The notes below the pieces were generated by a model. The model saw only the letters and a program-made list of their open reading frames with translations, made no database searches and was not told where the DNA came from. The position numbers and the translations under genes are program-made. DNA of 64,000 nucleotides from the NCBI RefSeq assembly GCF_026230105.1, contig NC_079474.1, positions 28,038,294-28,102,293 of the forward strand. Direction: 5' to 3'. The DNA is from Diorhabda sublineata. Its lineage: Eukaryota; Arthropoda; Insecta; Coleoptera; Chrysomelidae. This document shows, piece by piece, positions 36,601-47,399 of the stretch; the stretch's first letter is position 1; the number at the start of each line of letters is the position of its first letter.

Positions 36601-37030
36601 TTTTAACGACTTGAGGATACAGAACAAACATCGAATAACCACTACGCATTAAATGAAAACGATAGTCATTTGAGAGGAGTTGATCCGGCGACAGCCGTTC
36701 TAAACAAATTAAAAAATAACAATCGACTGGACTCTGTGAACAATTAATCCTGATTATCAATGTATATTAACGTACTGACAAATGAAGAAGATTACAAAAA
36801 AACTTCTTTAACCAAGTCCAAAAGTAACCTACTTCCAGGCCAAAGATAAATCTTCTGAAAAATAGTTAGAAAATCATCTGATCATATCATTCTCAAAGGA
36901 TGTAGAATGTACAAATTTATACAGGGAATAGAAACGAATGATACACAATTTTATTGTCTAAAAGATACTTTCTCATCGCTATTGATTTTTTGTTTGCAAA
37001 AGTAAATCGTCATGAAATATTATCATATGA
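33700..37030. other. Intergenic AT-rich stretch
   Basis: Apart from a tRNA-like motif at 34122-34162, nothing is recognised. Frames at 35504-35728 (+) and 36557-36760 (-) are not gene-like. Confidence 0.4.
34122..34162 (-). other. Degenerate tRNA-like A/B-box pair
   Basis: The minus strand reads TAGTTCAATGG (A-box consensus), followed about 30 bases later by AGAACGAATTCT (weak B box). No full cloverleaf forms. It may be a decayed tRNA or SINE head, or chance. Confidence 0.2.
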
Positions 37031-37034
37031 AATA

Positions 37035-37913
37035 TAGGGTGAGCCATAAAATTTTGCACAAATTTTTATTCAAAGTAAAAACATAAAATGGAGAGTTGTT
37101 TCTTGAAAATCTTCCAAGTGACCGTTATTTTGTCGCTAGAATTCGTAAAACCTAGTCCGTAGATTTTCACGACGGGTATGTTATCCATTTCCTGAACAAA
37201 GTTGTCTTTAATTGGAAAAGTGTTGTTGGGTTATTCACGTAGATTCGACTTTTAAGAAATCTCCATGAAAAAAACCAGGTGGAGATAGATCTGAGTCGTA
37301 AGAAGGCTAATGAGGAATATCTCCACTGCGCTAGGAAAATTTCGTATCCACGGGTAATCGCTCGTTGGATATATATAGGTTGCGCCATCTTGCTGTACAC
37401 ATGTTGTAACCCTTAAAATGATGTACTGTGGTTGAAAAACCCTCGTAGAATCTTCACATAGTATTCTGTAAACAGTGACTGAATCAATTCAGGTATGGGT
37501 TAATTAAGTTATTGACGCCCAAATGGTCCCTTTTGGATTATGTCAAGGTCTTTATTGTCAATTTAGGGTTTTTCTACTTCAAAATTTGCTATTTTGAAGA
37601 TTAAAAAGATATAGAAGTCCAACTTCTATATCGTTGTTCGAGGTATCGCTAAAACATCTGAACTTGCACGTATACAACCTTAGTGGTCGATCCTAAATTT
37701 AAACCTATGATTTAATTGAAGTTACTGATTATTGTGTGATTGGTAATATTAACGGAAAAGACAGTAATTAATGACGTAAGAATAATTGTTTTTGTAAAAA
37801 TATTATATACAGCGATCCGTAAAGGTTCAAGAAATGAGAAATGAATCAAGAGCAATCCCGTCCCCTTCACCAACACGGCTCTTAGGTGTAACAAAAATTT
37901 CTGGCCCACCCTA
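37035..37913 (-). mobile_element. IS630/Tc1-mariner element, 875 bp, GGGTGRGCCA ends
   Basis: The left end (37037) GGGTGAGCCATAAAATTTTG and the reverse complement of the right end (37911) GGGTGGGCCAGAAATTTTTG are terminal inverted repeats, flanked by TA (TATA on both sides). A minus-strand transposase remnant fills the left half. The right half carries no recognisable coding, so the N-terminal part was lost or has decayed beyond recognition. Confidence 0.85.
37060..37400 (-). pseudogene. Transposase relic of the 37-kb element
   Basis: Across frames one reads VQQDGAT (second catalytic Asp), SGDIPH, SDLSPPGFF (third Asp region, normally SPDLSxxDFFLWG), WRFLKSRIYVNNPTTLFQLK, NLRTRFYEF and NGHLEDF near the C-terminus. 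These are signature stretches of a widespread arthropod DDE transposase group (QQDGATAH, WGYLKxxVYxNxPxTLxxLK, HLxDIIF). At least three frameshifts. Ends inside the left TIR region. Confidence 0.8.
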
Positions 37914-38759
37914 TAGAAACATTATGGTCTATTTTCCTTTCAACAAGTTCAACGACCTTTTTATGAGACAAGATACTTTTAGATTAACAAAGTTATCAAC
38001 GAAAAGTTACTGATAAAGAGATAAAAGGTATTTACATTTCAATTGATACTGAAATTAGCAAGACTTAATTTGACGACGGATTCAATTTTTATATTTCGAC
38101 GTTTTTATTATCAAATTTGAAATATTTGAGTTAAATATAAAGTGTAAATGAATTACTCATGCCATAACCTCAAATCTGACATGTTTTTCTATATGTTTAT
38201 AAAATCTTTCCAAAAAGTATGAATTTCTAATTATGCCAAGATCATTTATTTGAAACTTTAAAGACATTATAGTTTCTAAATTTGCAAAGATCTAACTGTT
38301 TAAATCACTGGGAGGAATGTTGTGATATTGAAATATAAATATATATATATTGAAACAAAAAAAGAAAATGTACTTTTTATCATTCATTCATGGAAAAGTT
38401 TCGAAACATTAGTAGATGATTTGATGGAAATGAACAATCATTATAATTGCAAAATTTTCATTCCTCTACTATTCCCAATCCTTGTGACAAAACGTGATAC
38501 AAAAATTATACGAAATCAACTATGACCTTTTCATTCAAAACTTTAGGAGTTGTATCCACCTCCCCAAAGGGGACGAAATATATAGGAAGGGACAGTTTAT
38601 ATTGACACCTTGTATGTCATTGCATCTATATTATCCATTTCCAAATAAAAACATAGTTTTAAATAGTTACGTTTCGAGAAAAATAAATAAATATATAATA
38701 ATAATGGATTTTTGGAACGTTCTTTTCTTTCCATGTACCAGTTAAAAAAATTGGATTCG

Positions 38760-39300
38760 TCTTTTCTTCTTCTTTTAATGCATATCCATTAATGGATGTT
38801 CGCGACCACTTTTTCCATGGCTTCTCTATCTCTAGCGGTATGGATGAATGTCTGAGTATCTTGTATATCCGTCCACTGTCTCACGTTCCTCAACCATGAC
38901 ATCCTCTTCCGTCCCAATCCTCTCTTACCTTCAATCTTGCCCTCGACTATCAGCTGAAGGAATTGATATTTATGGCCTCGCATTATATGGCCAAGATATG
39001 CGATGTTAAAGAGTTCACAGTCTTTATTGATACGCCTGAGAACATCCTCATTCCTCACTTTAGCAGTCCATGGTATCTTTAGGATTCTACGATATACCCA
39101 CATTTCGAATGGCTCTAATTTGTTGATGTTTTTTACCTTAAGGGTCCAACCTTCCACCTCGTAAAGAAGCACTGACCAAACGTAGCACTGCACAAGTTTC
39201 AGTATAAGATCAAGATCAAAGTCGCTACATGTAAATACATTTTTAAATTTTATGAATGTACTTCGAGCTTGTCGTCTTTTATATACTCAGAAATTGTATC
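38760..39300 (-). pseudogene. RTE-like non-LTR retrotransposon, RT C-terminal part
   Basis: An open frame of 134 codons (39193 to 38789) reads MQCYVWSVLLYEVEGWTLKV, then KLEPFEMWVYRRILKIPWT, NEDVLRRI, LFNIAYLGHIMRG and GKRGLGRKRMSWLRNVRQW. Upstream of the nominal Met, the frame continues to about 39290 with RRQARSTFIKFKNVFT and DLDLILKLV. These are typical C-terminal stretches of insect endonuclease-reverse transcriptase LINEs (YGxExWTL, RR.LKI.WT, YLGHI.RG, GKRGxGRKxxSWL). The 3' end carries a short (GAA)-like tail at 38762-38776. The 5' part is missing. The frame here is unusually well preserved, suggesting a young copy. Confidence 0.88.
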
Positions 39301-40810
39301 CATGATTGTTTATTCTTTAACAGAATTATTATGATCATCTCATTACGCACAATGCAGCTACCACGATGCAAAGATATTTATTTTCTCACGATAACAGAGC
39401 ATTATTACAAGCACTTGACTCTTGACCCACCCGATTGAACAACTGAACACTTAGTGTTTATAGGCGGGTTCATAGAACCAAAACCTTTCATAGGTTTCCC
39501 AAAAAGCCATCAAGTCATGGTCGTAAAAAGTAGGAAAACGAGAAGAAACATGAAGTAAGACCCTATGTCCAGCACAATAGAAGGAATTGTTTTTTATTCT
39601 ATAAACTGGTCCGAAAAGACCCTTTGACTAATCAAAATTGAGCAAAAAAAAGTTACTGGTATGCTCATTGGATACTGTTCTATAAACTAGTATCTGAAAA
39701 ATATTGGAGAAACTTCTCACAGATCTAGTCGTGAGGCTGCTCATTGGCAAACGCTACGGTACTTTAAGCTTTTTAAAACCCCATAGCCCCAATCAGGTAA
39801 TAGGTATGCAAGTACTTACAACTCAATTACGCATTCTATATAAAAGTTATCAATCTGCTACGTTATTAGCGTCTATCGAAACATCTACTAGACAAAGTAC
39901 TTTGAATGGATCACTACCACCAACGTGGTTGTTTACCAGCAACGAAATGTAATAATAACGACTGGAGAATATAGGATAGGATATAGAGAATATAGATAGG
40001 ATTTATTGGAAAAGAAAGTGATATTAATCCTAAACAAAAACAGAGAATATATCCATTTGAATTAAATATTTCAAGTTTGAAATGGATTTGAGCAAAGTGA
40101 AAAAAAGAATGTAAAAATAATAGCGTCTTAATGATCCAGGAAAATCATACTTAATAATCAATGTTGATAGATGTTAAGGAATGAACACAGAGCCTCGCAA
40201 ATTTGTAAACATTGTTCTTAGAAAATTCGAAATAGAAATATCGCGTGAACTGATTGAAACAAATTATTTAGGGATTCATAGAGTATTGAAAAATGAAGAG
40301 GTAAGCCATATGAATTGCTACAAAACATTTCCTCACGGAAAACCCAAAGAGGATTAGATTTATATTAACATATGCTGCAGAAACGGAAAGAAGACCCTAG
40401 GTTATTCTATCTTATAATGTGGATGGATTAATTTACATAATTAGTATTCTATACAAAATATGGATATTCTAGATAAAACCAAAATTAAAGACAATGGAAC
40501 AACGAGGGTTGCTATGTGAGTTTTGAGATAGACAAATGAAAACAAATATTAATAATTGTGTATGGCTTAGGTTAGATGACAATTACTTGCAAATCTTTAT
40601 ATTTTTATGGAATTATGCAAATCAAGTAGGTTATGATGCTTTGCCTTGTGGATCTTACGCATAACCCATAAAGCGATAAAGTTCATATTTTTTGTCTAAT
40701 CGTGTTGTGGAATTTGCTAATTTGCTCAAAAATGCGCGTGTTAGGTAGTATGCTCTGCTGAGTGGCCGACATAATGCAGATGAATTTTCCCACATTGTGA
40801 TCTGAGTATA

Positions 40811-41717
40811 CGAGGATGGTCCTAGAAGCACCTGGCCCGACCTAGAGATGGCGGTAGTTGCTTGAAAAATTCCACTGTATTAAAAAGTACATAATCTATA
40901 CAGCATATGTTTCAAGTTTCAAGAGGCCTTGTAAACATGCGAAAAATGATCATTGTTATGTGATACAATACTTTTATTTGAAAGGCTTTAGGCCAACCTA
41001 CATTGAAGCTGAACTGGATTCTACTTTGGGTGAGATTGTACCTACTTTATTATTAATAAAATATTGGGTAGCAGAGTTTAAACGAGGCTGAACAACCTGC
41101 GAAGACCAGCATCGCCATGGTTGACCAAATGAGGTGACGACTCCAGAAATGTTGAAGAAAATCCACAAAGCGGTACTGGATGATCGTCGATTGGAAGTGC
41201 GCGAGCTAGCAGACATAGTAAGCATTTCAAAAACTGCGGCACTTTGTATATTAACTGAAAAATTGGACATGAAAAAGCTGTGAACAAGATGAGTACCGCG
41301 TCGTGAAGTATCAAAACAATGGACTAGAAAGAGAGAACTGAAGGCAAGGTCATGGTGCCGGTTTTCTGGGATACGCGTGAGATCATTTTTATTGACTGTC
41401 TGAAAAAAGGAAAAACTATCAACGCGAGTATTATGCGAACTTATTGCAACGTTTGAGCGAAGAAATCTAGCAAAAACGCCGCATTTGGCTAAGAAGAAAC
41501 TATTATTTCATAAAGACAATGCATCAGCTCACATACCAGTTATTGCGATGGCCAAAATTAATAAATTAAAGTTTGAATTGCTACTTCATGCATTTTTATT
41601 ATAAAAAGAGTATCGAACTTATGGAGCTAAAAGGATATTACGTTGAGAAATAAATATATTTTTTTCCAAAATGTTTGTGTTTTCTTTGCTGTGCTAGGTA
41701 CTTCGGAATCATCCTCG
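40811..41717 (+). mobile_element. Irritans-like mariner, 907 bp, with TIRs and TA flanks
   Basis: The left end CGAGGATGGTCCTAGAAGCA and the reverse complement of the right end CGAGGATGATTCCGAAGTAC form about 25-bp TIRs flanked by TA at 40809-40810 and 41718-41719. A decayed transposase reads through the element on the plus strand. Full-length relatives are about 1.3 kb, so roughly 400 bases are deleted. Confidence 0.88.
40858..41660 (+). pseudogene. Mariner transposase pseudogene (internally deleted)
   Basis: The first frame ends VIQYFYLKGFRPTYIEAELD...VKYWVAEFKRG-like (here IKYWVAEFKRG), the N-terminal HTH. After a stop it goes on through VTTPEMLKKIHKAVLDDRRL, EVRELADIVSISKTA and LTEKLDMKKL. 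A deletion joins the WVPR region to SKQWTRKRE, removing the first catalytic Asp (DETW). Further on are REYYANLLQRL-like sequence, HLAKKKLLFHKDNASAH (second Asp kept) and VIAMAKINKLKFELLLH. The PYSPDLAPSD segment with the third Asp is deleted. Two of three catalytic residues are therefore gone. Confidence 0.82.
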
Positions 41718-42559
41718 TATTGTGTAAAGTCCACGACGAATTGTGGATATAAATTTTGGTCATTGTCATACATTTCATGATCAAAGTATTGTAACACTTT
41801 TGGACTCGTTTAGATAAAAGTGGAAGAAAACGATATGAGCTCTCACTATACCATATAGTTTTTGTGGCTATTTTTATTGACTGTGGTTAAGATATATTTA
41901 TTCAAAGCTTTGAAACTGTGAAGGTCACAAAATAAAAGAGACAGGCGTCTGTACATTCAAAATTCGAAAGTAAAAAATCTAAATAGCCTTAAAATATACA
42001 GGAAATCGTCTTAAAAAAAGTGCACCGAATAATTGTTTGAAAATGCCGAATATCAAGTTGCCTTCTTTCATTAGAGAACACTACACCGGCCTTAATATCA
42101 ATTACTTGTAGCAAGCACACATTTGTATAGGAAACGTCGTTGAAAGTGTCGCCTAACACCTATTTAGTTTCGAAACCGGTTACCCGTTGTTTTGATAGCG
42201 TTACGAATATAGGAAAGTGAACAGATTCTTATTGAATTACGTGTTATTGCGAAAAAATAGATCTACACGAACGTGTAAATCAAAACACTTCACACAACTA
42301 TATTAAGGAAGAGAAGATATTATGGATACAAATAATGATGAGCACCAAGAAAAAAATAACCAAAATAAAGTATAAAACTGCAGGTAGAATATAACATCTT
42401 CAACTTAGTGAAAGGAATGAATATATTCAATAAAACACAACTTTTATGTCAATGGCATAAAAAGAATATTCAGCCTAGAAGAGGGAATACGTCGATTTGC
42501 TTAGCCCGACAACATTTAATATTTCAACGAATCAAAAACAATACACAATAATTGTATTA

Positions 42560-42900
42560 TAGTCAGCTGATTAGCCTAAAGATGGAATAGGTAATGACCT
42601 GTTATATTTAGGCGTTTACATAACTCGTGATAGAAATTTGAAAAAAAAGGTAAGGCGACAAGTGGAAGTTAGAAGGAAAAACATATCACAATACAAAGCA
42701 AAATAAGAGAATCTTCATCACATAAAGTATAAACAAGGACGGACCCAAAAATAGAAAAACCCATAATTGAACACCACGGAAATTAAGGTATTCGATCGAT
42801 AAAGACATAAAATTGGGTAAAAGTATACGAAAAAAATTAAACATAAAAAACAAATTGTTAAATATCAGAATGAAGATGTAACGAGCCTACAGTAAATAAG
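42560..42900 (+). pseudogene. Non-LTR retrotransposon RT relic (RTE-like)
   Basis: YLGVYITRDRNLKKKVRRQV, then a decayed middle and LNTTEIKVFDR. This matches the order FKYLGxxxTRDRxLxEEVRxQxxxA ... LxTTEMKVLRxI found in the C-terminal third of insect LINE reverse transcriptases. Heavily mutated after codon 30. Confidence 0.6.
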
Positions 42901-42991
42901 AACCAAAGTTGGTTATCCTCAACTCACAAAAGGACAATTTTAATACAAACCACAAGCTGAAACAAAATTATCTTCTCAAATTCTACAATTA

Positions 42992-43355
42992 TAGCTTTCC
43001 TTTTGCAAATGATCTGATTGATTGATTGATTGATTGAATGTTAGTTCACTTGTTCTCACTTTGATATGGTAGGTCAAATTGAATGACAAACTAAGATATT
43101 CATTTAGTTCATTGTATTCTAACTCAAAACGCACTAGTCAAAACAAAAGTAAAATAAAAATATAATCGCAAATCTCAAATAAGATGTTAATCACTAGACT
43201 CTTATCAAAAAACAAAAGTTATTGCCACATCGGTAAAGGGGGAGTTAAATATCTCAATTCATCTGATTTGAGGAAAACTAAATGAGACGTATAATTTAAT
43301 GAGTTACACTCAAATGAGTTCAAATTATCTGAGATTTAATGCAAAAGGAACGCTA
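42992..43355. mobile_element. MITE, ~360 bp, TAGCKTTCCTTTTGCA ends
   Basis: Left TAGCTTTCCTTTTGCAAATG and the reverse complement of the right TAGCGTTCCTTTTGCATTAA. The outer TA may be the target duplication. Near the left end is a (GATT)n run (43015-43038). The interior is rich in TGAG/CTCA words. Confidence 0.65.
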
Positions 43356-44261
43356 CTATTATATCATAACTGGATTACGACTGATTAAATCTCATGAGAT
43401 GTGTAGTAAGTAGGCTATTTCCATATTTTTATTCACTTTCATCTCATTCTTTATATTGGAACCATATTGTGCAAAAGCCACGACTCTTGGAGGCACTTTA
43501 CAATTAGAGAAAGGCAAGCTTCCTCCTTATCACAAGTAAAGATAACTTTACGCCCAGAATACTTGGCGTATAATAAGGCAGACAGAATGTTGTATCTAAT
43601 TATGAGAAAGAAATAGTTGATGTATCACCAACTATCTTTTTATAATGATAAGCGAGTCTAGTGCATGCTATGCATTAGTTCAATGTTATTGATTTTTAAT
43701 ACAAATTATTACTTAATATAGGATTACCATAAAGTTACTTTTATTATCTGGTTCAATTGTGACAATATATACTGTAATATATTTACATATAAAAATTTTC
43801 ACATTTACATTTTAAAAAGTAATTTCGTTATTCATTGTAATTTTCTTGGATATACTTTATATTGATTTTATTTTGTTTATATGTCTTAATTTAGTTATTT
43901 GTATGTTGTCAGTTTTTTACAAGCTTTTGTCTACAAATTGTGAAAAATTTTTTGACAATAAAACATATCTCTCTCTAGTTTTTGTCTCAGTTTTTATGCA
44001 GGTTTAGTGCGCAAGAGCAATATCAAGATCAAGCAATGCGCGATTTATATATACTATAATGTTTTTCGTATTTATTATACTTTTTTTATTCCTGGGTGAA
44101 TTAATAAACACCGTCTCTTACGTGTATTAAAATACTATACACTATACTTAACTCAATTCACTTGTCAGTATCACTTAACTAATTTAATAATTTATTTAAA
44201 TTCTTCGATTACTTTGTTAATTCGTTCTGTTCACTACGACTATTTATTTCAAATTGAATTA

Positions 44262-44290
44262 GACTGCACTAAACGAACCCGCTTATATAT
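44262..44290 (-). promoter_or_regulatory. Candidate promoter, minus strand
   Basis: TATATAA (44290-44284, minus) with GTGCAGTC about 22-24 bases downstream, slightly short of the usual TATA to start spacing. No gene recognised downstream, so this may be a transposon or LTR promoter or chance. Confidence 0.2.
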
Positions 44291-45140
44291 TCCAATTCAA
44301 CGAACAAAACAAATAAATAAATAGACCTACCTAGAAATTATCAAAAAGAAACAATGTGAATAAACCGTTTGCTATAAAAACGGATATAAAAAACAAACAT
44401 CAAATGGAATCCGCGGTTTATAGTAAGTCAAAGGCGCCGCGCGCCCCTTCACCGAATTTAAGAATTTCAATACATATAGGCAGGACCGGCTCGAGAGTGG
44501 AGACACGTTCGTAACAATATCAATTGTGGAAATATTAAAATATAGAGGGAAAATTTTATTCAAACGTTTAGCAAAAATAGTTTAAGGTTATTTAAATTTT
44601 TTATTCAGTTATTTGATACTAAACAAATTGATTGCAATATTGACATAAGCTGTATTATTATAATTGTGGCATACCCTATTTTATAACTTTAAAAATAAGA
44701 AAAAATCGCAATCAATCAACAAAATATATTAATGAATTCTCAATGTAAATCAAATTGGTATCTAAAAAAAAGTTTTTTGTGGCCATTAGTAGAACTATAT
44801 TTTGCATAATTTTTGCTATTTTATATATAGTATGTTCCACTTATAAGTGAGGAAAAATACATTTACGAGTAGATGAAATTTTTGACAAAATTTCAATTTG
44901 CTACGAAATGCAAAAAAACTGAAGTTGCAGTTTATTAAGAAATGATAATTTTGGTTTAGTTCAGATGTTAGCTAATGGGAATAATAAGAATTGATATTTA
45001 TAGGATATAAAATCCTTGATATACATTGTTTCAAACTTATTAAATTATAACAAAATTAAAAAAAAAGTTACACAATAAAAAAATATTATATAATATAATA
45101 TATAGTAAATATATAATGAAATGAACCTTTTTTTCGTATT

Positions 45141-45166
45141 GTACTGTAAAGTCAACTTTACAGTAC
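45141..45166. repeat. Perfect 12-bp-arm palindrome
   Basis: GTACTGTAAAGT at 45141-45152 and ACTTTACAGTAC at 45155-45166 are exact reverse complements around CA. A third partial copy, TGTACTTTACAGTAC, lies at about 45204-45218, itself near-palindromic. Confidence 0.9.
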
Positions 45167-45314
45167 TAATTTGAGTCCGGAAAATAGCACTTTTCGGTAT
45201 CCCTGTACTTTACAGTACTCTTCAATTCTCCCAATCCCGTTAGAAATAATTAGAAATAAAAAATCAATTAACAGCAATAACTAAACTTTTATTTCAACAC
45301 TTGTATCATTATTG

Positions 45315-45960
45315 CTATTTTCTTTTTGTTCTCGATGGACTCTTCCACATATTTTCAGCCACTGTTGAACTTTTCCATCCACTATGCCGTTTTAAAACAT
45401 TTATATCAGCTCCAGCGTTGACGAAGTCCTTCCGAAGCAATGTCCGGTATACTTTTCTGGATGCTCAAGATTGAGGAATTCAGCTTTTTTTAGGTACCTC
45501 GTCAACAGTGTGTATTCCAGCTCTTTGAACTACGGATTTTCCTTTTCTGTAGCCTACCAAAAGTTCTTTTAGTGATAGGTGTTTTTGCAAATTTTTATAT
45601 TCTCTGAACACATCCAAATATTGCACCGCATTGCTGTTGATCACAGTAAAAGCCTGTCGAACATTTGTTTTTGTGTGATTAATATGAACCACTACCTGAG
45701 AAGCAGTATCATCTACATCGTCTACTTCTAAATTATAAATGTCTTCCCTTTCACAACCCCCGGCAATGCCAATTAATGCGATAACTTTCACCAGTAAATA
45801 GTCTTTGTTTGGGGCGTCCCTCATAAATATTTCAACTTGTTCCTTTGTTGGTCAAACTTAAGCTGATTCGAACTAGAAATGTTTTTCCAGTATTTTTACA
45901 TGTTGCTGGAGTACATGTTTAAAATTTTTATGTTGGCAAATACTGTCCATTATTGGCTTC
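45315..45960 (-). pseudogene. Crypton-like tyrosine recombinase, catalytic domain (relic 2)
   Basis: The 114-codon frame (45824 to 45480) reads DYLLVKVIALIGIAGGCERE, DIYNLEVDDVDD, VVVHINHTKTNVRQAFTV. It continues upstream of the nominal Met as PTKEQVEIF. CERED supplies the first catalytic Arg and HTKT the Lys region. Past a frameshift in an A-run (45484-45490) comes AEFLNLEHPEKYTGHCFGR, where the HxxR Arg is replaced by Gly (45431-45433). After a small deletion follow AGADINVLKRHSGW and, in another frame, YVEESIENK with the nucleophile Tyr codon at 45349-45351. Three frameshifts and the lost Arg make it dead. The integrase-like fold and Crypton affiliation come from family knowledge. Confidence 0.8.
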
Positions 45961-46074
45961 TTCAATCGTTTCAAAAAATGTTATTTTTCAAATTTTCGTC
46001 CTCGTTTCCTCCAATAAAAATCTACCAAAAAAGTTACACACTTTGAATTAAGGATAGGTTGTCTTGTAAAAATT

Positions 46075-47386
46075 AGCCGCAATTACCTGTAATTAATTTT
46101 AATGTCATTAATATACTAATATGACTTGCAGCTATATGTTTTTTCAGTCAATCTTACAGCATTCGAAAGAAAATGATGTCACAAATCAAAATAAAAATGG
46201 TTGCCTGCTTTCAGTCGGCTCAGCATTAGGGTTGCCAGGTGTAAACAGGTATATTATTGTTAATTAACTGCATTCGCCGGTTTTTTTTTAAATTTTGATG
46301 CAAAATTAAAGTTTTAATATACATTGAACATGAAAATCCATGGTTGCCAGTTGCACAATGGCTGCAAACAGAGGTTGCCATGATTTTTGTGAACGGCTCT
46401 CGCTTTGAGTGGAAGCGCAAGAGAGAAGATGCACGCATTGTTACGTGTTGTTAACAATAGTATAAAGTTTTGATATTCTTTCATTTATTATTTATTAATT
46501 ATTTATTTATTATGCTTAAACACAAATTTTGGGCCTAATTGCAATTTTCATCGCTTGGGTAAAGACCAATTTTCCATTGAAAAAGTTTTCTACAGAATCT
46601 TTAGAGAAAATTGGAGTTTTTCTATTTGTTTTTTCTATGTTCAGAGATACTTAGATTTTTGTTTTTATTTCATTAAGAACTACATTTGCTTTTATTATTA
46701 ATTTTAAGAATATTATTTTTTACTGAAAAAGTAAAGTTATTTGTCGGACGTTAGGCTTTTTCTAAATGCAAATCTTATAATTAAATACATCTTTTAGTTT
46801 TCTTCTTCATCGTCTGTGTCCCTATCAACATCATCGGAATTCTATTTCTATACTTTCTTCTATATTTTGTTGCTGATCGTTTTAAGCTAATTCTTACGAT
46901 GCTAATAAGATGTCTTCGTATTAATTTTTATCCTTTTTTTTTTAAAAAAACGTTAAATTTCTTGTAACATGGTAGATGATAACCATGTGTTTCCATAATA
47001 TCACTATTGAAGGTTGTGTCGCTGTATTTATAGTTTTTCTTTTTACGAAACAACGATATAAACTCACACTGTTTAAATGATTCACTATTGAAATCGGTTA
47101 ATTTTCCACCCTCGTGGCACAAAAAACACGTCTTCATTTTCAGAAAGCACAAATATAAACACTAAACCTTTAATAAATTGAAAACAAAGTGTTCACCTTT
47201 CGTAAACGAGTCAAAGTGGCGTGCTCACCTTTTGTAAAATACGAAATGCTCAAACTGCACATAAACTATATAAGTGTCCTTATTCATCGCACGTAACAAT
47301 ACGTGCATCTTCTCTCTTGCGCTTCCACTTACCTGGAGCGAGAGTCGTTCACAAAAATCTGTGAATTAATTACAGGTAATAGCGGC
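46075..47386. mobile_element. Element B: ~1.3-kb element with ~90-bp inverted repeats, left one interrupted
   Basis: 46382-46447 pairs with 47290-47359 (GATTTTTGTGAACG, CTCTCGCT, TGGAAGCGCAAGAGAGAAGA, ATTGTTACGTG). Further out, 46075-46098 pairs with 47364-47386 (AGCCGC, ATTACCTGTAATTAATT). On the right these two blocks are adjacent. On the left they are separated by about 283 bases (46099-46381), so the left TIR holds an insertion. The interior encodes a decayed minus-strand protein related in layout to that of element A. Confidence 0.75.
46795..47152 (-). pseudogene. Element B gene: zinc-type N-terminus joined to acidic C-terminus
   Basis: A 74-codon frame from 47152 reads KTCFLCHEGGKLTDFNSESF, KQCEFISLFRKKKNYKYSD and HGYHLPCYKKFNVFLKKK. 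The C-x2-C and H-x3-C pairs are spaced like a zinc ribbon. Beyond a stop at about 46928 come broken stretches NDQQQNIEESIEIEF and an acidic end (DDVDRDTDDEEEN, stop at about 46800). So the N-terminal domain and the acidic tail are brought together and the middle is missing. The same motif order is seen in element A at 5574-5800 and 6580-6764. The function is unknown; zinc binding is inferred. Confidence 0.55.
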
Positions 47387-47399
47387 TTAAAATCTTATT

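Noticed and set aside
39455..39680. Possible TIR pair around TTCATAGAACC / TTCTATAAAC
   Set aside because: Similarity too short and interrupted to define an element.
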